This document shows, piece by piece, positions 1 to 10,100 of a stretch of DNA of 64,000 nt. This DNA is from Dreissena polymorpha (taxonomy: Eukaryota; Mollusca; Bivalvia; Myida; Dreissenidae). Below the pieces are notes generated by a model. It was not told the origin of the DNA and did not search any database. It worked only from the letters and a program-made list of their open reading frames with translations. Each line of letters starts with the position of its first letter. The first letter of the stretch is position 1. Where the stretch lies: NCBI RefSeq assembly GCF_020536995.1, contig NC_068363.1:5314598-5378597 (forward strand), given 5' to 3'. Made by a program: the position numbers and the translations under genes.

Positions 1-540
1 CAAGGTCACTGTAACCTCTAATATAAAACTTTAACATAAACCTTAACATTTGCTCTGAAATCAAAGTGCTTCCACCTACAACTTTGAAACTTCATATGTA
101 GATGCACCTTGATGAACATTTGCTCTGAAATCAAAGTGCTTCCACCTACAACTTTGAAACTTCATATGTAGATGCACCTTGATGAGTTGACACGCAACAC
201 CCATTTTTGGGTGGCTAGGTCAAAGGTCACTGTTACCTCTAATATAAAACTTTTTACATAGGCTCTAAAATCAAAATGCTTCCATTTACATCTCTGAATC
301 TTCATTTGTAGATGCACCTTGATGAGTTCTACACGTCACTCCCATTTTTGGGTCACTAGGTCAAAGGTCAAGGTCACTGTTACCTCTAATATAAAACTTT
401 AGTATAGGCTCTAAAATCAATGTACTTCCACCTACAACTTTGAAACTTCATATGTAGATGTACCTTAATGAGTTCTTCACGTCACACCCATTTTTGGGTC
501 ACTAGGTCAAAGATGAAGGTCACAGTGACCTAAAAAAAAA
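1..540. repeat. Tandem array, unit about 145 bp
   Basis: About four diverged copies of a unit containing 'TCACTGTTACCTCTAATA' and 'CCATTTTTGGGTCACTAGG' follow one another with a spacing of roughly 145 bp. A 69 bp block inside the first unit (46-114) is repeated directly and almost exactly at 115-184, so the array has also grown by a shorter internal duplication. The array runs off the left edge. There is no coding signal. The units contain stacked AGGTCA half-sites (358-376). Confidence 0.8.
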
Positions 541-668
541 AATCTGACAAACTTTCATTTATTCTAAACAGCACCTGCAGCCGAGCGTTGGCGCCTGTTA
601 TTCGGTGCTCTTGTTCAAAACTGCACCAGCAGCAGAGCGTTGGCACCCGCTATGCGGTGCTCTTGTTA
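541..668. repeat. Direct repeat ending the 145 bp array
   Basis: Two copies of a roughly 55 bp block, each containing 'GAGCGTTGGC' and 'CGGTGCTCTTGTT', sit directly after the tandem array. They look like the terminus of the same repetitive element. Short ORFs across them have no protein character. Confidence 0.5.
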
Positions 669-944
669 CACAATGTCACAACTGTTTCATAGGTCATTTA
701 GTTTCATGTTAGCCAATAACCACTTACTGTTAAACCTCAAAAATGTGAACAGTTTATTAATGATAATTATTGTTAATCAAAGCGTTCTCCAAATGAAACA
801 CAGGTTTATGTTACAAGATCCTATGCTAGACAGGCTATTTAGCTTTGCTTTAATTACATGCAGAGTTTAATGAATGTCTGGTCCTCATGTGGTCTTCCTC
901 TCAGTTTATTGGTCTTCATTACCATTGAGCTCTGTGGTATGGGG

Positions 945-1150
945 GTTTATGCATGTGTATAAAGTGTCATCCCAGATTAGCCTGTGCAGTCTGCCCAGGC
1001 TAATTAGAGACAACACTTCCCAGAAGAGACTTTCTTTAAACGAAAACTATCATGAAAGCTTAAAGTGTGATCACTAATTAGCCTGTAAGGACTACACAGG
1101 CTAAACTGGGACGACACTTTACGCACATGCATTTAACCCCTTTTCACAGA
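945..1150. mobile_element. Palindromic MITE copy (GTCCCAGATTAGCCTGTG family)
   Basis: The sequence reads 'AAAGTGTCATCCCAGATTAG' near the left and ends with its inverse 'CTAAACTGGGACGACACTTT', with a short spacer. Five further copies occur in this window (6243, 10945, 53089, 56018 and 56303), so it is a dispersed inverted-repeat element. This copy is diverged and lacks clean outer ends. No coding capacity is present, so it is presumably non-autonomous. Confidence 0.8.
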
Positions 1151-1498
1151 GCACAGTCCTTTTTTTTCTCAGCTGACTTAACCATGGATGACTCACTGTT
1201 TCCTCTCCATCTGTGTATTGAACATTGCTATTTTGTAAAGATATTAATGAGAAAAATTGCCATGTTTAAGAACCATAACCCAGCACTTTCTTAAATGAAA
1301 GTTATTGTCCTTTTTTGTATGATGTAACCTCTCAAGGCTTTATCTCAGATACTTCATGTATACAATGTACAATTTTTCAACATTAACCTTCATGGGTATA
1401 TAGATGTCAATGTGGAGAAGTGTCATGCAGAAGAACCATAACCCTTCACTTTCTGAAGTAATAGTTATTTCCCTTTGTTAGGATTCTACCATACATCA
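1151..1498. other. AT-rich non-coding stretch
   Basis: I see only AT-rich unique-looking sequence. A short motif ('AAGAACCATAACCC...CACTTTCTGAA') appears at both about 1270 and 1430, suggesting a weak direct duplication of about 160 bp. Confidence 0.4.
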
Positions 1499-1655
1499 AA
1501 GAATTTGAACCCATCTATAAAAAAAATATTTTGGCAGGTTGTATCAATTCAATGAATGTTTATGTTTACTACATGTGGTATATAGTAAACATTAACATTC
1601 ATCGAATTGATACAACCTGCCAAAATAATTTTTTTATAGATGGGTTCAAATTCTT
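1499..1655. repeat. Long near-perfect inverted repeat, about 70 bp arms
   Basis: The left arm starts 'AAGAATTTGAACCCATCTAT' at 1499 and the right arm ends with its complement at 1655. The loop is about 13 bp ('ACATGTGGTATAT'). Only a few mismatches occur over about 70 bp per arm. It could form a cruciform or, if transcribed, a long hairpin RNA. It may be a foldback MITE. No second copy was noticed in the window. Confidence 0.85.
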
Positions 1656-2454
1656 CAGCAAAAAAAGGTTGAAGCATACAAAATAAAGTTGTTAAAATTT
1701 AAAATCAAATCATTGTAATTTGTAATCTAATGGTTATGAACAAAATACAACATGTAATAAGGCGAGAGAGTAGGTAACAGTATTTTGGAATGTAACTTAA
1801 ATAAAGTGCTTGAAGTACTTTACTTTTAAATCTCTGTTATATCTCAGAAGAGCTGGAAAATGTACAAGTTAAGTTACAGATGTACAGGTTAATGGAAAAA
1901 CCAGACTTATTACATAACATGCAGAAAATATCTTTTGCGATTTAAGGAAATCAATTAAGACAGGATTATGGATTAAACAAAACAGTAGATAGCTATTTTT
2001 TTATAAAAAAATTAATTTACTAAATTAATGAAAGTACTTCATTTGTACAAATAATAGCCCAGTAAACACCGTTGAAAGACTTTACAATACCGGTACATGT
2101 ACCCTATAGAAAAACTAAATCCACAGTGAGTACCAGAATCAATGATACAAATTCAAAATATTAACAACATGTCTTTAGTTTAAAGTGATTAGTAAATAAA
2201 AATGTCAACATTAAACTTCAAATTAATGCAGTATGACAACGTCCATAAAAACACATGATTCCATATAAATCATTAATAAGGTAATCACTGAGGGTGAAAA
2301 TTGTCTTGTGCTTGCACAACTGCATTTCATGATGAGGACAATGCCAATGTTGATTTTTTTGCCAATCCATAAGAAATTTCATCATACATCAATTCGCTAT
2401 CGGCAATACATAGATTCTTCTGGCACAGTTATATTGATTGATGTCTTTTAACCC
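1656..2454. other. AT-rich non-coding stretch
   Basis: No exon-like island is visible. The block around 2040-2150 ('ACCGGTACATGTACC' followed by 'GAGTACCAGAATCAATGATAC') has a diverged relative at about 48880-48975, so it is a dispersed repeat. Confidence 0.4.
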
Positions 2455-2660
2455 TTAAAGCGCTGGAGCTGAATTTTAAAGGCCTTTGCAAACAGTTTGG
2501 ATCCAGATGAGACGCCACAGAACGTGGCGTCTCATCTGGATCCAAACTGTTTGCTATTCTGATAGTATTCTTTGAAAAAAAATGAAGAAAATGCTTATTT
2601 TACAAATTCAGCAGACGACATTTTATCAGACGACAAATTTCCCAGCATGCAAAAGGTTAA
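2455..2660. mobile_element. Foldback element with perfect 31 bp hairpin
   Basis: The core is a hairpin at 2488-2518 / 2524-2554 with perfectly complementary 31 bp arms and a 5-base loop. The arms begin 'GCAAACAGTTTGGATCC'. Flanking sequence to 2660 ('CAGACGACATTTTATCAGACG', 'CCCAGCATGC') recurs in the opposite orientation at 55690-55900 around the same hairpin. It is therefore a mobile foldback or MITE family. It has no coding capacity. Confidence 0.8.
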
Positions 2661-3821
2661 TATGATCATGTGATAATCCAGCTATACCTTAAAACACTTT
2701 GAAATTGGCCCCAACTTGGCAATCACATCAAAAGACTTGACGTTTGATGGGAACTATTGCTATGGGCAACTTATGACTTCAGAATTTTAGGTGTGGGTTA
2801 ATTAAAGACTTCTTGATTTACTTACCTGAAATGTTACGGTTGTCTTTGGCAATAAATGTGCATTTCAGTGCATGGTTCTATTGTTATATGTTTTATTTGA
2901 ATATCCTAACTGCACAAGGTATATCAAATGTTTGATTAAAAATGGTCTATTCAGGATTGTCCCAATTCAATTATTTGACTATCTTTTAAAATATTCAGAG
3001 GTAAATGTAACTTATAAAAGTTTTAGTGGATTGTGTTTGGTAAGAGTATAGTTTGAAGATTTTGAAACAAAGAGTTCAATACATTGAGAAAATTCCAATT
3101 CTGTCTTGCATTTCTTCATATTCAGTGTTTCAAAGGCTGATTTGGTATTTGTTAGTAAAAAGGGGAGACCAATTTTAGAATCACCATGAATATATAGACC
3201 TATGTATATATATAAGAATGCATTCTTTGATTCGTTGGCATTGGCTACAACATATTGCCTCAACATAATACTAATAAATCCCGCCTGTGTACGTGATTTG
3301 CTTCTAATTGAGATTTGAAACTTTAAACATTACCAATTTGTATCACCGACTCATTTACAATTATATACGGCATTGAATAAACTTCGAAGTCCAGTGCGTA
3401 GGGAGGTTAAGGGGTTCCATAATAAACCTTGTTCATTGTAGTCAAAAAATTTACTCAAATATACACGAATACAAAACATAAAGATTGCACAGCATTCGAA
3501 GTTCACACAATTCATCGTGACAAAACCGTAAGTTTTGAACACACAAAACTTAGTTTGAAACCTAGGGCGGTTCTATACAAAAAAAACAATGAACAATGAA
3601 CGTTCTGTACAATCATTGTCCTCCAAAATTTGTAAATTAATATAATAAAGTGTAAAATAAAAATCGTGTTTACAATGATTGACAAACATAAAATCAAGCA
3701 TAACATTTTACATTAAAGTAAACAATACTGAAATGACAAGCGATGACGAATGAGTCGCAAAAAGCACTTTGAACATCTCAACCAATACACACACAACTCC
3801 GCCTTAATGTACGTACTGGAA
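2661..3821. other. No gene seen
   Basis: AT-rich sequence. The short ORFs here on both strands have no recognisable domain, no codon-usage contrast and no flanking splice signals, so none is annotated. Confidence 0.4.
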
Positions 3822-5290
3822 GCTCGATTGGTCATTGTCGGCTCGGGTACTACTAACATTTACCCCGGGTACTCTTTAAGTATACTTACATGTACCCCAG
3901 GTACGGTAAATATACTAAAAAGTACCCGTGAAATTTAACGCTAAATATGTCGTTGGCTAATTTTTTTTAGCTCACCTGTCAGGAAGTGACACAGTGGGCA
4001 TATGTGATCGTGTGATGTCCGTTGTGCGTGCGTGTATGCGTCTGTCAACAATTTGTTTGCGTAGACAGTAGAGGTCACAGTTTTCATCCAATCTTTATGA
4101 AATTTTGTCAGAATGTTTATCTTGAAATCTGGGTTGGGATTGTATTTGGGTCATCTGGGATCAAAAACTAGGTCACTTGGTCAAATAATAGAAAAAACTT
4201 TTTTAGACAATAGAGGTCACAGTTTTCATGCAATCATTATGAAATTTGGTCAGAATGTTTATCTTGATGAAATCTGGGATGGGATTGTATTTGGGTCATC
4301 TGGGGTCAAAAACTAGGTCATTTGGTCAAATAATAGAAAAACCTTGTGTAGACAAGAGAGGTCACAGTTTTCATCCAATCTTTATGAGAATCGTTCAGAA
4401 TGTTTATCTTGATGGAATCTGGATTGGGATTGTATTTGGGTCATCGTGGGTCAGAAACTAGGCCACTAGGTCAAATCATAGAAAAACCTTGTGTTGACAA
4501 GAGGTCACAGTTTTCATCAGATCTTAATGAAATATGTTAAGAATAATTGTCTTGTTAAAATCTGGGTTGGAATCGAATTTGGGTCTAGGGTCAAAAACTA
4601 GGTCACTAGGTCAAAGTTTAAAAAAACCTTGTGCAGACCGTTGAGGTCACAGTTTTCATCCAATCTTCATAAAATTTTGTCAGAATGTTTATCTTGACGA
4701 AATCTGGGTTGGGATTGTATTTGGGTCATCTGGGGTCAAAATAGGTAACTAGGTAAAAAAATAGAAAAACCTTGTGTAGACAATAGAGGTCACAGTTTCC
4801 ATCAGATCTTTATGAAATTTTGTCAGAATGTTTATCTTGATGAAATCTGGATTTGGATTGTATTTGGGTCATCTGGGGTCAGAAACTAAATCACTAGGTC
4901 AAATCATAGAAAAACCTTGTGTGGACAATAGAGGTCATAGTTTTCATCTGATCTTAATGAGTCAGTTGAGCGATTCAGGGCAATCATGGCCCTCTTGTTT
5001 TAATTAATTATGATCACATTTGTGTCAATTTTCTGTAAAATGGCCTCTATATTATTGAAACTCATGCTCAAAAAGCATGTTGATACGGTTGCTTTTTTAA
5101 AGAGAAGTTTGTTTAAGGTAATCGGTATTGCGTTTTACGACATCGGAATTGTGGCGGGAATACAACTCGGGTACAGTTAAATATCGACCGGCTGCGATAA
5201 GGTATATTTACCGTACCCGGGGTACATATTAGTATACGAGTACCCGGGGTACATGTTAGTAGTACCCGAGCCGACAATGACCAATCGAGC
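3822..5290. mobile_element. Inverted-terminus MITE (GGCTCGGGTACTACTAACAT family) with nested array
   Basis: The left end 'GCTCGATTGGTCATTGTCGG' at 3822 is matched by its complement ending at 5290, and the similarity continues inward through 'CTCGGGTACTACTAACAT' and 'ACCCCGGGTAC'. This gives inverted termini of roughly 60 bp, with weaker symmetry further in. The middle (about 3965-5002) is occupied by a different tandem-repeat element, so this is a MITE disrupted by an insertion. A short uninterrupted relative lies at 9873-10081. Confidence 0.75.
3965..5002. mobile_element. Tandem-array element (GCTCACCTG / GGCCCTCTTGTTT ends), unit about 145 bp
   Basis: The element opens with 'AGCTCACCTGTC' and closes with 'CATGGCCCTCTTGTTTT'. 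These are the inverse of the ends seen at 41190, 42763 and 49494, so it lies in the opposite orientation. Between the ends are about six copies of a unit containing 'GAGGTCACAGTTTTCATC', 'TTTATGAAATTTTGTCAGAA' and 'GGGTCATCTGGGGTCAAAAA'. It sits inside the inverted-terminus element 3822-5290. It is non-coding; the class (Helitron-like or other) cannot be decided by eye. Confidence 0.7.
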
Positions 5291-5816
5291 CTAAATTGGT
5301 TCATGCATATATAAAACGGGATTTCTTGATCAGTAACAACGTATGCTATCCTAAGCATTCAATGTTGCTGTATTTTTCGTACGGATAAACGGGTCATTAT
5401 GTAGATTACCCAATCGCCTTTTTAAATGGAAGCCTTTATTTGCAAACGCACTTAGGTTTTGAGTTGCATGATTAACGGTGTGCTTACTTCAATGTCGAAA
5501 AAATGTATGCATTTAATATAAAAGACCCGATCCGTTTCCATCTTTTCGTCCATTAAGTCTCTCCCAATAACAATATGAAGCAATATTAAAGGAATATGAC
5601 GTGTAAGTTTTAAATGATCGACTTTTGGACTCGAAAAGGCAAGAACGAAATTATGGAGATATACTACTTGAAAATCAATGAGAGAAAATTCACAAACATT
5701 ATGCACCTATATTTAGGTTTGAATCATGCATTAGATATTGATGTTTTGAACTAACACGTTCATGACTCGCATAAATCACTGAAGAATGAGCATATTATGT
5801 GTGGATTTCTGTTATC

Positions 5817-5888
5817 TCAAGTCTCTATGAATACCACTTGCTCTTCTTCTATCGGCGACGTTTGGTTGGTGGCGGACTTCTGCGGGAT
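5817..5888 (-). CDS. Possible alternative last exon of the CUB-LDLa membrane protein
   Basis: On the minus strand 'GTAACTTCCAG' is followed by a GC-richer 72-base open block encoding IPQKSATNQTSPIEEEQVVFIET and a stop. The previous exon of the CUB gene contains a good donor (GAATTC|GTACGT at 6804/6803) 20 bases before its own stop. Joining that donor to this acceptor keeps phase 0 and would replace the last six residues by a 23-residue polar, acidic cytoplasmic tail. Splice motifs and phase are seen; use of this exon is inference. The short length makes a chance match possible. Confidence 0.35.
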   Translation of the reverse strand: MPQKSATNQTSPIEEEQVVFIET

Positions 5889-6242
5889 CTGGAAGTTACA
5901 CCATATGAATCAATAACCATAGCTTTGCTCAGCAAATATCTGTATTTGTTTCTATATTAATTTATACAACTTAATGCGCTCCAAATTGTATGTGCATTGT
6001 GCGTTTAATTATAACATTATGTAAGTACATTGTATCGTCTATGAATATGTTGTTTACATCATAACCACAACAAAACGGTGTAATATGTGATTTATATGTC
6101 TATACCAGATACTGTTACGTGTAGTGTTGATTGATTATAAACAGTATTTATACTTCTTACATGCAGACAATTAATTTTAAATACACTTAGTTTGCACCAG
6201 AATAATTGATAACATTTAATCTCGTTCTGAGAAAACCGGACT

Positions 6243-6773
6243 AAATGTATGTGCGTAAAGTATCATCCCAGATAAGCCTGTGCAGTCCACTTAAGCTTAT
6301 CATTGACAGGGCCCTCGTTTGGCCGTTTTTGGGGCCGAAATTCGGCCCCATTCCCCCCTTAAAATAGTATACTTTTTTCCCCTATTTCAGCTAAAAATTC
6401 CCCCCTTTTTTTACTTTTATACCTATGTTGCCAGCTGGTATTGTGCTATTAACATTTGATTAAATGTATATTTATGTAAATTACATTTAAATATAGCAAT
6501 TTTAAGTGTTGAATGGTTGGTGAAAATATCTTCTAAAATTCCCCTTTTTCCCCAAAACGACGCGAAATTCCCCCTTCTAAGGGCCAAGGCCCCAATCCCT
6601 CAAAGTGTATCAAGGGCCCTGAATCAAGTGCGACACTTTGTGCCTGAACTGTATTTTTACTATGAAGAGACTTTCTTCAAACGAAAAATACCATAAAAGC
6701 GTAAAGGGTCGCGGAGTTAACAAGTTATTCTGGGACGGCACTTAAAGCACACGCATTAAGCCTAGTTTTTAAC
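6243..6773. mobile_element. Palindromic MITE copy split by an insertion
   Basis: The left half reads 'GCGTAAAGTATCATCCCAG' from about 6250 and the right half ends 'GGGACGGCACTTAAAGC' near 6750. The two halves match the family at 945, 10945, 53089, 56018 and 56303. The continuity is broken by a separate 315 bp element at 6307-6621. This copy is diverged from the others and therefore probably old. Confidence 0.75.
6307..6621. mobile_element. hAT-like non-autonomous element inside a MITE
   Basis: The insert begins CAGGGCCCT and ends AGGGCCCTG, giving exact 9 bp terminal inverted repeats. Sub-terminal 'GGGGCCGAAATTCGGCCCC' and '...GGGCCAAGGCCCC' blocks extend the symmetry. The flanks (ATCATTGA / AATCAAGT) are only loosely similar, so a clean target duplication is not visible. 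The terminal CAGGG is typical of hAT superfamily ends. No coding capacity. Confidence 0.6.
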
Positions 6774-6782
6774 GACCGAGGC

Positions 6783-7117
6783 TCATTTTACAAAGAAACG
6801 TACGAATTCTCCGACTAAGCCACCCTTGTTGTGAATCCAGCCGTTCTTCGAGGACTTCTTTCTGAGAATTAGCGCGATCTGCAGTAGAGCGAACAGCCCG
6901 AACACGACCCCCACCACGATTAAGGTCACGGTCAGGAAGCTGGCCCCTGACCTCTCCTCCTTGCCCGCCAGGTTGCTCGGCTCGCCCGAGGAGTCGCCGC
7001 AGTCGCCGAAGTCCCCGCACGGGTTGAGGTCATGACACACGAGCGACTCGTGCACGCACCGGCCTGACTTGCATGTCATCATGCCGGTGTCTACTTCCTG
7101 GGAACTGCAGCCGGTTC
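6783..7117 (-). CDS. Exon 4 of CUB-LDLa gene: LDLa, transmembrane helix, tail
   Basis: The acceptor is 'CCAAAAACAG' before 7117. The exon starts with the last two bases of an Arg codon, then encodes the LDLa module (six Cys), a short linker with EER, a 25-residue hydrophobic helix (FLTVTLIVVG...) and the basic stop-transfer RKKSSKN. The stop codon is at 6785-6783. An in-frame potential donor (GTACGT) at 6803 could bypass the last six codons. Coding bases are clearly GC-richer than the surrounding introns. Confidence 0.85.
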
Positions 7118-10100
7118 CTGTTTTTGGAAAATTTTCTTGGTAGAAATGGTAAAACTCAATTATGCGAACAGGGCAGACGTTTACAGCATGTGTCTATTCG
7201 AAATACGAAAGCAATGACGTCACACCTCTAACCATATTATGACCAAAGAAGTTACCTACATTAGATTTCTGTAATCACCTTTAGTAAGAAATACGACATA
7301 GCATCAAAAAGAGCATCACATTTTATAAAAGGAACTTGAGTACATGTAATATTTATCAAAATGCATATGAATTTAAAAATATAAACTGCACATGGACATA
7401 CATGTAACATTTGCATTACCAGTGTGCGTATGTTGTACATGAGTTAAAAACTCATATAAAAAAGCCGATATAATAAAATGTTACAATTATGCTAATCGTA
7501 CTTCTAATGACAAATGTGGACAGCTTCATTTGAAACACAATGCGACTGGTGTCCGGCTGATCGTACTGGCGATAGGTTCCCTGCCGACCCGGTGAAACGG
7601 GTGTGAATACGACCTGAATGCGGTTACCCAGCGTTGTGAACATCGTGTTGCCGTCAAGTCGGTTGTCATGGGAACAGAAAGTTGCGTACAGACCTGGAAT
7701 GGAAGATTTTGGTCCATAATGCTAAACTGACAACGGTTTAGAATGCTGATCATTTGTTACATTTCAAGTGATGCATTCGTGCGTGATTCAGATATTGTTG
7801 CTTGTTTTACATTTGAACAATATTATCAATTAAATTCGTCATTGTATATATGGTGCACACTTAAAAACTTGCGTTTTAGCTTAATAGTACCTGCACCATT
7901 TTTAACTTGATTTAATATTAAATAAGTGTTTGATTGAAACACAAACGATGGTTTTGTAACCGCCCTTAGTCATACATAACATTATATTTTTGTAAACTAA
8001 ATTTACAGGAGAAAACATAACGTTTTGCTTTGTGTTGCAATTTCAAGGGTTATTTGCTGTAAATTGCTATTGACCTACATACAATAAAGGCTGGTCAACC
8101 ATGAAACAGTCCGGAACATCGGTCAACGTTCATAGATAAAACTGAGCTGCGTTTTCTCCTATTTCTTTTACCGCATGCTTACATCCTGTTATTTATGCAG
8201 ACGACACATGTTGTTGAATGTTGAAAATTACAAAGAACGTTTGCTCGCTAGACCATACCATTTTTCATCCCGTTCAAATTTAAGATAATTTGATTTTCAA
8301 ATGTGCGATAATAGGTTTGGTAAATAACGAAACAATTTAATATTTTGGTTTAAATGGTTAATCTTTTTTATGGATCTGTTTCTTGCAAACAGATAATAAT
8401 TTAAAAAAACGGCTAAACATCTTACAGCGCGGATTGTTCATACAAAGACCATGATTATATACAAGCAAACATCACTGTATACAACGTTCCGGCATATGCC
8501 GCGCTATGCGAAAATAGAGCTTATGCCAAATGCGGCGAGTGCAGCTCCAGATCAGACTGTGCATCCGCGAAGTCTGGACAGGCGCTACCCTGTTAGCTAA
8601 ATCGTAACGTTTAGCGACTTTTTAGCGGACAGTGTAGCTCCTTACCGGACTGTGATTGTCGTATGATGCATTAGACCCTTTTTCGCATGACGCGGCTATC
8701 ACAATATATATATATTGAAGATTTCTGGTCAATATTTGACAAAGTGTATATATATATATATATACATATACACTTTGTCAAATATTGACCAGAAATCTTC
8801 AATCAAACACTAATATTCGTGTAAATAAAATGTTTCAAAATCGCTGTCGATTAAAACTTTCTGACTTGGTAATGACAAGCACCTATCATTTGTACGTGTA
8901 TTGATGGCAATTACGGCAATTGCACACATAACATCATATGAGCAAACGCGCATCCACTATATGTTAATATTTTCTTTCTTTACATTTTACTGTAACAAAT
9001 ATTTTGATTGTTAAAACAGTCCCAGATTGCGGCGTGCAGAGCCCGTATTCAACGACCAATTCTTAGAATTAAGAATAAAGAATAGACATAAAACGAAAAC
9101 AAAAATACCTTCATGTTTTGAATATATGTTACAACAGATGTTGCTTATGTCATATATAAATTGTTCTAAATGACGAATTGTATAGCTAAATGTGTAAAAT
9201 TGCATGTCCAGATTGAACTGTTTGATACACTGAGAACATAACAATTTTAAGAACATCCTTATTTTTATACTTTTTTACGGGTCAATAGCCCATATTCACG
9301 GCACAATTCTCAGACTTAAGACTTGGATTAAAGGATATTCTGTAAATTTTAATATTCAAGATTTACCGTTACTTTAATTTTGAGTATGACTTGATATTAA
9401 CCTACGGTAATAACATCATTTTTCTTTTAGAACATTTGTTATTGACATAAGCACAAAAAGTAACCTTTATGAATGCTAACCGTGAAGATCTATTTTTCGT
9501 TATAAGTCTAATCTTTATTCTTAAGTTTAAGAAAAGTTAGTTGAAAACGGGGCCTGACCGTTATAAGACGACGGTAACGGTCACCTGTTTTGACGCCGAA
9601 GATCACCGGGCCTGCCCCCGGCTCCTTTATGGTGACGTTGGCCCTGCAGCCGGTGCCCTGTACTCCCGATACCTCGAACGTCTGGAAGTAGAGGGACCAC
9701 ATGGTGTCCGTCGGCCCGACCCCCACCAGTTCTACCTCGCACGGCTGACCCCCGGGGGCGAGGTCAGAATCGAAGCTCAGCTCGCCGCCAAACGTGGAGA
9801 TCCGCTGGCTGCAGACGTCCGACAGACGATCTTGAAACCAATCAGCCCAAAATGACTATCAATTCGTCTTTTTTCGGCTCAGGTATTACTTAAACGTACT
9901 CCGGGTACTTTAAAGTTTACTACAGTACATCCCGGTTACGGGAAATACGCTTTTAAGACACCTGTACATACTCCTGTGTACATTCTAGTATATTTTCCGT
10001 ACCCCGTGTACTTTGTAGTTACCTTAAGATAACCCGGAGTACTTTAAGGTAGTACCCGAGGAGACGATAACCGACTGAGCCAAAGTGACCGTAGCTACAT

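Noticed and set aside
9541-9855. Plus-strand 104-codon ORF
   Set aside because: It is antisense to the well-supported CUB exon and owes its openness to GC-rich codons there.
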